Positions 9,777-18,900 of a DNA stretch of 64,000 nucleotides are shown one piece after another. The notes under the pieces are model-generated. The model saw only the letters and a list, made by a program, of their open reading frames with translations. It did no database searches and was not told the origin of the DNA. The DNA comes from Panacagrimonas sp052389915 (GTDB lineage Bacteria; Pseudomonadota; Gammaproteobacteria; Nevskiales; Nevskiaceae): positions 62,001-126,000 of the forward strand of contig JBQTHL010000031.1 in NCBI GenBank assembly GCA_052389915.1. The letters are read 5' to 3'. Each line of letters starts with the position of its first letter. Position 1 is the first letter of the stretch. A program made the translations under genes and the position numbers.

Positions 9777-10670
9777 TCAGGTGGCCCAGATGCGGGGCGG
9801 AACGCCTGCCGTGCCACATAGCGCAGCTCGCAGCAAGCTCCAGATGCGGGTCAGCGCGGCGCGCACGCGCTCGGACGATAGCCCAAGCGCACGCGCCAGC
9901 CACAGCCCATGCTCGAAACGGGTAATGCCGAGTTGCACGCCGGGCTCGTTCACCGCGCGGCATTGCTCCAGCAAACTCTCGTCCAGGGGCAGGCCCAGCG
10001 CCCAGAAGCTGCCCATCACGCTGCACCCGTTCCATCCCAGCTTCGAGGCGCGCAGCGGACCGTCGGCCGCGAGGCGTACGCGCTCGCTCCACAGCAGGCG
10101 ACCGTCCCGACTCAAGCGCGTGTGTTGATGCACATGGCCGCGGCTGAACGTCTCACCCGAAAGCCCACGTCCGAGCATCCAGATATCCCAGCCGCAGGCG
10201 CGGGATTTTTCCGTGCAGACGATGTCCGTCTCGGTGCCGACGCGCGCGCCGTCGAACACGATGGCCTCCTGCGGCAGCCACTCCAGCACCGCGTCGTCGG
10301 CGACGGCCAAGCGCAGGTGCTGCCGCGCCTCGGCGCCGTTCGAGCGATACCACTTGGCCGCGCCGGGCGTGGTGATGCGCGCCTGCGCGCCGGCTTCCAG
10401 GATGATGTCCAGATGCAGGTGATCGCCGCCGGCAATGCCGGCCGGCGGGTGCAGGATCAGCAGGTCTGCGCGGGCCGGCGTCTCCGGATACAGCAGCTTC
10501 TGCACCCGCAGCGGTCCCCGGTGCTGCGAGTGGGCAAGAACGGTACGTGAGTCGCGACGTTCCATTCGCAGCGACAGCTCGGCCTTCCAGGAAGCGACCA
10601 TCGGACGCGAGCGGACGGGCTCGCTCGATGGCGGTGCCGATGGCAGGGCGACTACGGCAGATTCGAGCAT
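9777..10670 (-). CDS. ureD: Urease accessory protein UreD (UreH)
   Basis: About 297 residues from ATG 10670. Family segments include SWKAELSLRMERRDSRTVLA, LHPPAGIAGGDHLHLDI, TTPGAAKWYRS and DAVLEWLPQEAIVFDGAR. UreD is the scaffold that binds apo-urease and passes nickel from UreG. Two other starts are possible, a TTG at 10730 and an ATG at 10601 (MVASWKAEL); the conserved region begins at the latter, so the N-terminus is uncertain by up to 40 residues. It is the first gene of the urease operon; a 16-base palindrome lies 107 bases upstream. Confidence 0.92.
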   Translation of the reverse strand: MLESAVVALPSAPPSSEPVRSRPMVASWKAELSLRMERRDSRTVLAHSQHRGPLRVQKLLYPETPARADLLILHPPAGIAGGDHLHLDIILEAGAQARITTPGAAKWYRSNGAEARQHLRLAVADDAVLEWLPQEAIVFDGARVGTETDIVCTEKSRACGWDIWMLGRGLSGETFSRGHVHQHTRLSRDGRLLWSERVRLAADGPLRASKLGWNGCSVMGSFWALGLPLDESLLEQCRAVNEPGVQLGITRFEHGLWLARALGLSSERVRAALTRIWSLLRAALCGTAGVPPRIWAT

Positions 10671-10776
10671 CGATCGGGTCGGTGTCGGCGGAACGCGCCC
10701 TCGGCTGTGAGGGATGCTGATCGTGCGCAAAGACTAGGCCATCGGCGCTTGGTCAGGGACGTCGATCTGCGGTGGC

Positions 10777-10792
10777 TACGTCGATTGACGTA
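10777..10792. promoter_or_regulatory. Candidate response-regulator operator upstream of ureD
   Basis: The sequence TACGTCGATTGACGTA is a dyad: TACGTC and GACGTA are reverse complements around a 4-base spacer. The identical 16-mer occurs at 22254-22269 upstream of the permease-kinase gene. Both copies are preceded on the plus strand by CTGCGGT (10767-10773 and 22242-22248). A second partial copy, ACGTCGAT, lies at 10759-10766. Such dyads are the form bound by NarL/FixJ-type regulators, and a LuxR-type response regulator is encoded at 26035. The assignment to that protein is inference. Confidence 0.55.
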
Positions 10793-10800
10793 GGCCGGAT

Positions 10801-11799
10801 TCAATCGGGTGCCGGCGCCTGTTTCTCTCCGACGGGCTCGGGGTCGGGTCGGGAACAGCGTGTGACGAGATCGCCGGGGTTGCCGTCCTTGAGGTGACGA
10901 AACAGGTTGCCCTCGACCATGCCCTTGGTCCACCACTCCAGCGTCTTGCCGACGTAGCGGGAACCGCTCGCCGAGATCGCTGGCTTCATGGTCTGCCACT
11001 GGTTCTTGTAGCGGACGCGGATCTGTTCGCGATCCTCGCCCATCGCCACCACTTCCACGGTGCTGCCGTTCTCACAGTCGTAGTGTTCCGGGTCGGGCGC
11101 GGGCGTCACGACTGCCGGCTTCGTGGGGGTCGAGGGCGTGGGAGCTGCAACGGGCTCGATACGCCAGGCGGTCTCGCGCTCGCCGTCGGGGCAGGGTTCC
11201 AGTTGCGGGACCTGTGTGGCGGCGTTCGGGACCAGGCACTCCAGACGACCGGCCCCGTCGCTGCCCAGTTCGAAGCCGCCCTTGACCGGCGCCGTGATGA
11301 ACTGCACCGACCACCAGGCCGCGGTGCCCATGGCCTCGTACTCGCAGATGTCGAGCACGACGCGGTCGCCGGATTCGGCGCTCCGTTCGAGCACCAGACA
11401 ACGCGGCTGCCCCTGCACGCAGGTCGCGACCTGGTACAGGGCGATGCCGACCTCGCTAATCAGCCAGGCGCGTGCCGCCGCAGCCGGCGAGGGTCGCAGC
11501 AGCGCGGTTCTTCCCGTGGGATCTTTGGGGTCCTCCACATCGAGAAATCCCGCGCTCGCGTCCGGCATGCGGCTGATGCGGTAAAAGCCGGTTGGAAAGT
11601 CGCTGCGCCCCTTTCCCTTGATCAGAGATTGGTGAGTTGCAAAGCGGTGCGGCTCGCAGACCTGCGCCGCTTTGCCCCAGCCGGGGGGTATGCCGCGCCT
11701 GGAGGCGGGTTGCTCCGCGGTGTCTGCAGCGAAGGTGGACGTCGCTGCCAGCAGGGCAGCGCAGAGTGCCAGCGTCCTGCGGCGAGCGCGCTTCGGCAT
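10801..11799 (-). CDS. Exported protein with C-terminal MliC-like (lysozyme inhibitor) domain
   Basis: 332 residues. A clear Sec signal (MPKRARRRTLALCAALLAA, cleavage near TFAADT) precedes a roughly 190-residue region of unknown fold with paired cysteines, a Pro/Thr linker (PTPSTPTKPAVVTPAP) and a C-terminal domain. That domain has HYDCENGSTVEVV, then SASGSRYVGKTLEWWTKG, closely matching the MliC/PliC family, in which a SAS(G/A)xRY stretch and the W.KG motif contact C-type lysozyme. It is the last gene of the eight-gene exported-protein run and starts 11 bases after the previous stop. A role in protecting the cell wall or blocking host or prey lysozyme is inference from the domain. Confidence 0.72.
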   Translation of the reverse strand: MPKRARRRTLALCAALLAATSTFAADTAEQPASRRGIPPGWGKAAQVCEPHRFATHQSLIKGKGRSDFPTGFYRISRMPDASAGFLDVEDPKDPTGRTALLRPSPAAAARAWLISEVGIALYQVATCVQGQPRCLVLERSAESGDRVVLDICEYEAMGTAAWWSVQFITAPVKGGFELGSDGAGRLECLVPNAATQVPQLEPCPDGERETAWRIEPVAAPTPSTPTKPAVVTPAPDPEHYDCENGSTVEVVAMGEDREQIRVRYKNQWQTMKPAISASGSRYVGKTLEWWTKGMVEGNLFRHLKDGNPGDLVTRCSRPDPEPVGEKQAPAPD

Positions 11800-11810
11800 G
11801 TCAGAACTTC

Positions 11811-12896
11811 TCACCGCGGACTCACGAGCACCTGCTCGCTCGCGGCCAGCGCGTTCGCCACGCCGCGCAGCAACCCCGCTGCTTGCCGCGCCGGCCCGGC
11901 TCGGGCATCGCGCTGCTGCAAGCCGCCGCCAGGGGCCTGATCGGCAACCGCCGGAAGCTGGTCGTAGACCACTCGCTGGCCAGGATTGGCCCCGGCCACC
12001 GCCCGGCCGCGCGGGGCAGCCCTCGGCGGTAGCGCCGGAGTTGGCCGCTGCGCCGCACGCTGCGCAGCCTGGCGGGCGATAGCGCTCAGGTCGGGTTGCG
12101 CCGCTGCCGATTGTGCGGCCACGGCGGCCACCGCCGGGTTGAAGGGCGGCGGCGGATCGTCCGGGTCTGCGGCATCCGCCGCAGCCCCCACGGGCGCAGC
12201 AACCGTCGCATCCGGACCGTCGGTTTCGGGCTCCGGTCCGGCCGCAATCGGTTCGAAGCGCGGTCGCGGCGCCGCAGCGCCGGACGCCACGGCCTGCGCC
12301 TGACGGCGGACCGCCACCGGCGGTGGCCCGCCCGGACTCACGGCCCGCGGAAACGCGGCGGGGTTGGGCGTGATGCCCCTGGGCGCGGGGGTGGCTTGGG
12401 GCGCGTCCGGCGCATCGGGACGCGGATTGTTCGCGGTCCACTTGTTGTGGCTGAACACGTAGTCGTTGGCGGCCTCGTTGAACTGGGCCTGTCGGCGCTG
12501 TCCTTCGCGGTTCCACTTGTTCAACTGGTCGCGGGCTTCGCGGTTCTTCGCGAACATCGCGTTCTTGGCCGGGCCCGCGGGCAGCGCGTCCGCCTGCTGC
12601 TTGGTGTAGTCGCGCATCTGCTGGTAGGCGCTGACCGCGCGCTTGGCTTCGGCGAGCCGATCACCCGCGGTCTTGAGGTCGGCCATTCGCTGCGGCGAAG
12701 CACCCGTGCGTCCGCGCTGCAAGGGCTTGGAGGGGGCGCTGATCTGGAGATTCTTCGGCGCCTTGGGCAGGGGCTTCTTCTTCGCCACCTTGTCCTGCGC
12801 GAACGCCGACGTCCATGCCACGAGCAGGGCGAGCATGAGGGACAGCGCGATCCAGTGCCGCCGGGTGTTCGCCAGCACAGGGTTCTGAAATTTCAT
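11811..12896 (-). CDS. Exported Ala/Pro-rich protein with short coiled coil (copy B)
   Basis: 361 residues. It has a signal peptide (WIALSLMLALLVAWTSAFAQ), then a Lys-rich stretch, then a helical, charged region of about 100 residues (LKTAGDRLAEAKRAVSAYQQ, ending DYVFSHNKWTANN). The remainder is low-complexity Ala/Pro/Arg sequence. ATG 12896 has AAGGAG about 10 bases upstream; ATG 12917 is an alternative. It follows a LamG gene, the same arrangement as the copy at 13728-14852, although the sequences have diverged greatly. No family is recognised. Its composition suggests a periplasmic or surface-exposed extended protein. Confidence 0.65.
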   Translation of the reverse strand: MKFQNPVLANTRRHWIALSLMLALLVAWTSAFAQDKVAKKKPLPKAPKNLQISAPSKPLQRGRTGASPQRMADLKTAGDRLAEAKRAVSAYQQMRDYTKQQADALPAGPAKNAMFAKNREARDQLNKWNREGQRRQAQFNEAANDYVFSHNKWTANNPRPDAPDAPQATPAPRGITPNPAAFPRAVSPGGPPPVAVRRQAQAVASGAAAPRPRFEPIAAGPEPETDGPDATVAAPVGAAADAADPDDPPPPFNPAVAAVAAQSAAAQPDLSAIARQAAQRAAQRPTPALPPRAAPRGRAVAGANPGQRVVYDQLPAVADQAPGGGLQQRDARAGPARQAAGLLRGVANALAASEQVLVSPR

Positions 12897-12933
12897 GGTC
12901 TTCAAGCTCCTTGTCATTCGTGCCGATCCGCGA

Positions 12934-13695
12934 TCAGGGCGTCGCAGCCGGCGCACTTTCGGTCGATGGCCGCAGCGCGCGTCTGGCCGTCGGCTGGGCC
13001 GGCGCTACCGCCGGTTCGACCGCACCGTCGTCCGGCGCAGCCGGCAGCGAATCCGCCAGTGGCACATACACCGCCAGGGCCAGACTCTCCTGCGAGAACA
13101 ATGTCTGCGCTCGCAGCTGGTCCGCGGAGGTGCTGTCGTCGAGCACCGCGTCCCAGACCCGCAGCCGCGCCAGCGCACCCACGAAGGGCGCCTGCTCGCC
13201 ATCGAGCGAGCCGATGTGGAACGCGGCGCTGGGGCTGCCGTCGCCCAGGCCCAGCGCGAGCAGGCCAATGGTGTCGCCGTCGATCTCCACTTCGGTGACT
13301 TCCGGCGCCACCGCCATCAGCACCACACGGTGCATCAGGCCATCAGTGAAATCGAAGGGCAGGGTCACGAAGGACCTGCCGTCGAAAACCCCGATGCGCT
13401 TGCGATCCGCCGTGATGTGAACGGAAAAGATCAGCCCCGCCTCGCCGACCGACGCGAGCACGCAGGGGTCGTATGCGGGCGCCTCGTTCCAGGCCGGTGC
13501 GACCCAGAACTCGACCGTCGCCGGGCTGCTCAAGTCCAGCGCCGGGCTGCCGGGATAGTCGAGCCGCGACTCGCCGTCGAAGACTGCGATTTCATCGGCG
13601 TCCAGATCCTGCGCCATCAGCGGCGTGGCGCACCACCCGGCGGCCAGAACAAGGGCTGCGGACCAGCGGAAACAGCGATGTGTGGCGACAGGCAT
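12934..13695 (-). CDS. Exported LamG/concanavalin-like domain protein (copy B)
   Basis: 253 residues. Signal peptide (WSAALVLAAGWCATPLMAQ) followed by one LamG/Laminin_G_3-like beta-sandwich: EIAVFDGESRLDYPGSPALD, TVEFWVAPAWNEAPAYDPCV, GLMHRVVLMAV, FHIGSLDGEQAPFVGALARL, RVWDAVLDD. The ordered set FDG..LDYP / ATVEFWV / H.V / DG / G.L....W is the usual LamG pattern. A Pro/Ala tail follows. It is clearly paralogous to the protein at 14869-15582 and to the first domain of the MACPF protein. AGGAG lies upstream of ATG 13695. LamG domains bind glycans or proteins, so an adhesion or recognition role is plausible. Confidence 0.78.
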   Translation of the reverse strand: MPVATHRCFRWSAALVLAAGWCATPLMAQDLDADEIAVFDGESRLDYPGSPALDLSSPATVEFWVAPAWNEAPAYDPCVLASVGEAGLIFSVHITADRKRIGVFDGRSFVTLPFDFTDGLMHRVVLMAVAPEVTEVEIDGDTIGLLALGLGDGSPSAAFHIGSLDGEQAPFVGALARLRVWDAVLDDSTSADQLRAQTLFSQESLALAVYVPLADSLPAAPDDGAVEPAVAPAQPTARRALRPSTESAPAATP

Positions 13696-13727
13696 GACGG
13701 GTTCTCCTGTAACGAGGTGCCGCGCCC

Positions 13728-14852
13728 TCAGGGCTTCGGCGGCGTCTTATCGGGCGATGGGGTCGACTTGAGACCGGCGCGCACGTCCCGGAGCAATTGG
13801 GCTCCGGTCGGAGCGGCGACCACGCGCTGGTTGGCTCCGGGCGGCGCGGCGGCGGTCTGGGCCAATTGCAAGGCCTGGCCGGGCGCGACTGCCGCACTCG
13901 CGACGGAGGGTGCGGACGCGAGCCGGGGCTGGACGCGAGTCGCCACAGCAGGGGGCGATGCTGTCGTCGCCGCGACCGCGACCCGACGCTTGGCGTCTTG
14001 CGACGGAACCGGTGGTGCAGTTCCCGGCCCCGTTGAAACCGCGGTGGAGGCCGTCGAAGTGGAAGCCGTGTTGTCCGGAGTAGTCGCCGCCTGCGCGCGG
14101 GTGGCGGCCGTGACGGCGGGCCGCGGGCTGATGGGTGGCGGGCGGCGGGCCGGATCGAGAACCGCCAAGGTGTCCTCGTACTCGTTGCCCGCATTGGCGG
14201 CAGGCGCCGGCAGGCCGGGCGCGGAACGCCGCACGACCGCCCCGTACTGCGGCGTCGACGCACTGGAAGTCTGGGCCTGCGCAGCTGGAGTCGGCGTCTC
14301 GGGAAGCAGGACGACGTTGGCCAGGCTGTCGTACTGCCGCGGGGTTTTGACGCCCACCGGCGTGGGCACGACGGCGAAGATGTTGCCTAGCGCCGTCTGG
14401 AAATTCTGCTCGGCGCCAGCGAGCTGGATTCTCGCGGCGGCCAGACCGGCGTTTGCAGCGGCCAGGCGCCCTAGTGCCTCGTTTTCCAGCGCGTCGGCGG
14501 TCTGGGTCGTGCTCGCCGCCGCGCGTCTCTGCCGGATCAACTGGAGGTTGCCTTCGGCGTTTCCCACCTCGGCGACGGCTTGTCGGTGCCTCTCGGTGGC
14601 CAGGCGGAACTGATCGGCTTCGGGCAGCGCCCTGCGCATGACCGCGGCGGGCGCGCTGACCGCGGCTCCACGAGTGGACGGGGTCGGCGGGCTATGCGCA
14701 GGCCGCTTCGCGGCTTTTTCGGCGGCCTTCTGCTTGTCGTCCTTGCCGGCCGTTGCGGGCGCGGACCCGAGCGCCAGCAGCAGGGAAAGCGCGATGGCCA
14801 CGGCAGCGCGCGTCATCGACGGTAGCGCCCAATCGGCAAGGGAGGTGTTCAT
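13728..14852 (-). CDS. Exported Ala/Pro/Thr-rich protein with coiled coil (copy A)
   Basis: 374 residues with a signal peptide (AAVAIALSLLLALGSAPATAG), a helical heptad-like segment from about residue 78 to 160 (LATERHRQAVAEVGNAEGNL through AAARIQLAGAEQNFQTALGN), then about 200 residues rich in Ala, Pro, Thr and Ser. The last 40 residues (APTGAQLLRDVRAGLKSTPS) look more ordered. No known family. It sits between two LamG genes with 17- and 32-base gaps, so it is almost certainly co-transcribed. It may act as an extended periplasmic or surface linker; that is inference from composition. Confidence 0.65.
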   Translation of the reverse strand: MNTSLADWALPSMTRAAVAIALSLLLALGSAPATAGKDDKQKAAEKAAKRPAHSPPTPSTRGAAVSAPAAVMRRALPEADQFRLATERHRQAVAEVGNAEGNLQLIRQRRAAASTTQTADALENEALGRLAAANAGLAAARIQLAGAEQNFQTALGNIFAVVPTPVGVKTPRQYDSLANVVLLPETPTPAAQAQTSSASTPQYGAVVRRSAPGLPAPAANAGNEYEDTLAVLDPARRPPPISPRPAVTAATRAQAATTPDNTASTSTASTAVSTGPGTAPPVPSQDAKRRVAVAATTASPPAVATRVQPRLASAPSVASAAVAPGQALQLAQTAAAPPGANQRVVAAPTGAQLLRDVRAGLKSTPSPDKTPPKP

Positions 14853-14868
14853 GCGCGAGTCTCCGGGA

Positions 14869-15582
14869 TCAGGGGGCTTGATCGGCGTTTTGCTCGAGGT
14901 CCGGGTTTGCGACCGGCGATGGCGCCGCTTGCAGCTTGCGCCGCGTACCGGCGGCCGGCGGATAGACGGCCAGACTTAACTCCGCAGGCGAGATCATCGA
15001 TTGCGCAGCCAGGTCCTCGGGCCGGGTGTTGGCGTCCAGCGCGGCGTGCCACAGCCGGACGCGCGCCAGCGCGCCCACGAACGGCGCCTGTTCGCCGTCC
15101 AGCGATCCCAGGTGGAAGCTCAGGCTGGGACCGTCGCCAAACCCCAGCGGCAGATGCCCGATGCTGGCGCCGTCGATCTGCACCTCGCTCAGCCCGTCGG
15201 CGATGGAGATCACCGCCACGTGGTGCATCAGTCCGTCCCGGAAATCGAACGGCAGCGCGGCGAAGGCGCCCTTGGCGAACAGGCCGATCGCTTGTCGATC
15301 CGCCGCGATGTGGACGGCAAAATTCAGCGCTGCCTCGCCCAGGGAGGCAAGCACGCAGGGATCGTAGTCCGGCGCCTGGGTCCAGCCCGCGGACACCCAG
15401 AACTCCACCGTCGCCGGGCTGCGCAGGTTGAGCGCCGGGTTGCCGGGATAGTCCAGCCGCGACTGGCCATCGAACACGGCGATCTCGCCCGGGTCCAGGG
15501 TCTGCGCCCGCCCAACGCCGCCGAGCAACGCGAGCCCGAGCGCCGCGGCGGACAGCAGGGCCGCTCGCATTGGGGTTCTCAT
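14869..15582 (-). CDS. Exported LamG/concanavalin-like domain protein (copy A)
   Basis: 237 residues. The signal peptide (ALLSAAALGLALLGGVGRAQ) is followed by a single LamG-like domain: EIAVFDGQSRLDYPGNPALN, ATVEFWVSAGWTQAPDYDPC, GLMHHVAVISIADG, FHLGSLDGEQAPFVGALARV, RLWHAALDAN. It is about as long as copy B at 12934-13695, and many blocks are identical, so one arose from the other by duplication. Its ATG overlaps the stop of the preceding small gene (ATGA), showing translational coupling. The single Cys pattern (YDPCVLAS) is shared with copy B and with the MACPF protein (EQDACIVAS). Confidence 0.78.
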   Translation of the reverse strand: MRTPMRAALLSAAALGLALLGGVGRAQTLDPGEIAVFDGQSRLDYPGNPALNLRSPATVEFWVSAGWTQAPDYDPCVLASLGEAALNFAVHIAADRQAIGLFAKGAFAALPFDFRDGLMHHVAVISIADGLSEVQIDGASIGHLPLGFGDGPSLSFHLGSLDGEQAPFVGALARVRLWHAALDANTRPEDLAAQSMISPAELSLAVYPPAAGTRRKLQAAPSPVANPDLEQNADQAP

Positions 15583-15902
15583 CGCCCCTTCGCCGGCTTG
15601 CGGCCGGGTGGCGGGCGGCGGTCCGGGGTTGCGCCCTCAGTCTCGGATTCCGACGGCTGACGGCGCGCCTGGCCCTGCTGATTTAGGCCACGCACCCGTT
15701 GCAGGCTGGCTCGGGCACGGTCGAAGGCTTCGCGCGAACGCGTGCTCGCGGCTTTAGGCGGGGGCGCGTCGGCCAGATCCTGCACCGGCTCGATCCGGCG
15801 CGCCTGCGCCGCGAGCGGGTCCGCCTGTACGAACAGCAACAGGGCCAGGACCGCAGCCATTCGGCGGGCGGCCGTGAGGGTGAGTATCGAACTTGGGCGC
15901 AT
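15579..15902 (-). CDS. Small exported basic protein of unknown function
   Basis: 107 residues. An N-terminal hydrophobic signal (MAAVLALLLFVQADPLAAQA) is followed by a short, very basic and hydrophilic mature part (SREAFDRARASLQRVRGLNQ, tail PPPGRKPAKGR). It lies 10 bases after the MACPF gene and its stop overlaps the start of the LamG gene, so it belongs to the same operon. No family recognised. It is probably disordered and could be a periplasmic or surface accessory factor for its neighbours. Confidence 0.62.
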   Translation of the reverse strand: MRPSSILTLTAARRMAAVLALLLFVQADPLAAQARRIEPVQDLADAPPPKAASTRSREAFDRARASLQRVRGLNQQGQARRQPSESETEGATPDRRPPPGRKPAKGR

Positions 15903-15912
15903 GGCGTCGTCC

Positions 15913-18900
15913 TCAGGGCGGGCAGTGGGCGGGGCGCCCCGGTACTCCGGGGGGCAGCACCTCGCAGAGGTCCGTGGCCCAGGAGGGATTGCCTCGGCCC
16001 TTGAGCATGCCGGTGGCTTCCTGTTCGGTATTGCCGGTGCTGTGACACAGGCGGTCGTCAGTGAACTCGCCGCTTTTCTTTTCCCAGGTGCCGTCGTTGC
16101 AAAGGAACACCGCACTGCTCCAGCACACCCTGTTGCACTCGACCACGAAGCCCAGTTCGTAATGGTCCCGGGCCCAGCAGCCCGCCTCCCAGGTCTGGCT
16201 GTCGCCGTGCTGTTTGGCCGGCAACCCGAACTGCACCCAGACGCCGCCGCCGTTGTCGTTGCCGTCATCGCTGTTGAGCCAGCCGCGGTACTGGCGCGGG
16301 TTGGCGGCGCAGTCCTTCTTGGGCGTGGGCGGCACGTACCGCGCAACGCTCTTGGGCACGAACTTCTGGTCGAGTTCGATGCGCCCCGCGGTCTGCTGAA
16401 CGTGCTCGCGCATGGCGTCGCGCACCAGCGGCCGCAGGCGGTCGAACACCGCGGGGTCGAGGAAGAAGGGAGGGGCCAGCAGCTCGCTGATGGGACGCAG
16501 GTCCAGGTAGATCGGCGCCATGGTTTCGTCCGATACCTGCCAGCTGCCGGCGCTGCCGCCGGCCTGTCCGCCGCTGTAGTACCAGTTCTCCTTGGAGTTC
16601 TGAACGGTGGATCTGAAGGATTCCTCCTTGGCCTTGTCCATCGACGCGGCGAAGTTGAACGAGGCGTTGGCTTGCTGCAGTCCGATGCGGGCTTCGACCG
16701 CCGCACCCACGCCGAATCCAGTGCTGGCTACCACGCCCCAGGTTTCGGAATCCATCTCCACGATCTCGACGATGCGTCCGCCCAGCACCAGCGCATTGGC
16801 GTAATGCGTGCCGAACTGCTGCACCAGCGCCCGCGCGCTGGCGACGCTGGGGCCGCCGCGCGTGGCGTTCATCACCGCCTGCCGGAAGGGCTCGGTGAGA
16901 CGGATGTTGGCCTTGTCCAGGACCAGGGCCACACGCTGGTTGACGGTCTGGCCCAGGGTGAACGCGTAGGTGCCGGAATTGAGCTTCTCCGAGCGGGTGT
17001 TGAACGAGGCATTGGCCGAGAAACTGCCCGCGGCCTTCACCGCTTCAATGCCACCGCCGACGCTGACCATGGCGCCCAGTTCCTCCTGCAGCTTGAGCTC
17101 GGTCATGACTTCCTTGTGCTCGCGCCGCCCCTCGCCGGACTGAAGGTCGATCAACTCGAAACCCTTGGGTACGACCATGCGGGCGTTCTCGGTGTAGCCG
17201 TAGGGCGAGTAGTCGAACAGGTCCGCCTTCCTGCCGCCCTCGGGCCGCGAGAAGTCGAAAGGGTTGAGCTGGATCGGGTCCCAGCCGTGCAGACCGGAGC
17301 GGCGGTTGCGCACCTGGTTGCCGACGATGAACACATCGTCGATGCGAGGCTGCCCGGCCCTCGGCGGGCGGTCCGGAATGTCGAAGCGTTGCAGCGTCTC
17401 GCCGGCAGCCGTGAGGTACACCGGCGAGCTGAGTTGCAGGGCGGAGCCGTCACCGGCGCGGTACTCGTTGCGCCCCACCGGCCGGAACAGCTTGGCGCTC
17501 AGGGTTTCGGGCTGTGTTGCGGACTTGAACGGTCTGAACTCCAGCCAGACCAGCACCGGCACCTCGGCGCCGGCCGCGCTGTCGCCGGGCCGCGCGGGAG
17601 TCAGGCTGGACAGCGCCGCCGCGGGCACGGCACCAGCGCCGGCCGGCTGGGCCGCCCCGGTGGGCAGAAAGCTGTAACTGCCGCTGACGCCCTGGCGCAG
17701 GGGTTCGGTGCCGGCGTTGAGCTCGCAGCGTTTCACCGCCGGCACGTAGTCGAAGGACGCGCAGACGAAGGCGCTCGCGCTGCGGCACTGCTGGGCGCAG
17801 GATTCGAGATCGATACCGTTCAGAAGCTGCGTGGGCTGTCCGCCGACGCCGGCGCTGGCCAGCATGCGAAAGCCGCTCGGCGCCGTCACCACGGTGGGCG
17901 CGGGCGCCGCCGCGGGAGCGGCCGCCGATACCCGCACGGCCGGCGCGCTGCCGCCACCGCCGGCAAAGCGCGCGAGTTCCGAATCCGGCGCAGCCACCAC
18001 CAGCTGCACGTAGCGCTGCGGCACGAAACTCCAGTCGATGTCCTGCAGCGAGCCGCCCGGCTTGGCCTGGCGACGCTGCGCTTCGGCTGGCACCATCCAG
18101 ACGCCTGCGGGCAAGTGCAGGGGCGGCAGGAAACGCAGTGCGGGCTGGGTGCTGCGGCCTGCCAGATTTTCCAGCTGGGCGATCAGGAAGGCCGTGGCCC
18201 AAGGCACGCTGCCCAGTTCGTTGTCACGCAGGAACGCGGCGCGGAACAGCGCCGGCCCCGGCAGCGGCGCGCCCCAAACGCGCACGCCGCCAATTCGACC
18301 CTGGAAGGCGCGGCGACGCCCGTCGAGCGAGCCGATCGAAAGCTGCAAATTGGTCTTGGGCCCGGCGGCGTCCTCGGCCAGCGCATAGCCGACGGAGGCC
18401 ACGCCGCGCGAGCGGCCGTCGACGAAGACCTCGGTCGCATCGCCCTCGGTGATAAGCGCCACGTGGTGGATGCGGCCGTCGTTAAGGTCGGCCGAGACGA
18501 TGTTGGACTGCTCCGAGGGCTGGTTGTAGTCGTCGCGCCGGCCGTTGGCCATCACGATGCCGTCGCCGCTGGCGGTTACACCGACTTCAAACACCGTCTC
18601 GTAGCCGTTGGAATAGGCGACCAGGGTGCCGTGCCCTTCTTCGGCGACCCAAGCCGAGTCGAACTGCACCCAGAAATCGATCGCGCCCTGGCGGAATCCG
18701 GCAAAGGCCTGCGGCGTGCCCGCCGGCTGGCGCCAGCGATCCGCGGCTGTTTTGATCGACCACAGGTGAATGCCCGGATCGACCGGTGGCGGTGGCGGAG
18801 TGGTCGCCGTCAGGGCGGGCGTCGCGGGTGATGCGGCGGCGAGCGGCAGGGTGGCGGGCGCCGCCGCGGCCACGGCCGGTGGATCGAGCAGCACCAGTTC

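Noticed and set aside
15742..18831. 1029-residue open frame antisense to the MACPF gene
   Set aside because: It is a GC-driven shadow frame opposite a gene with clear domains; its translation is Arg/Gly/His-rich and shows no motifs.
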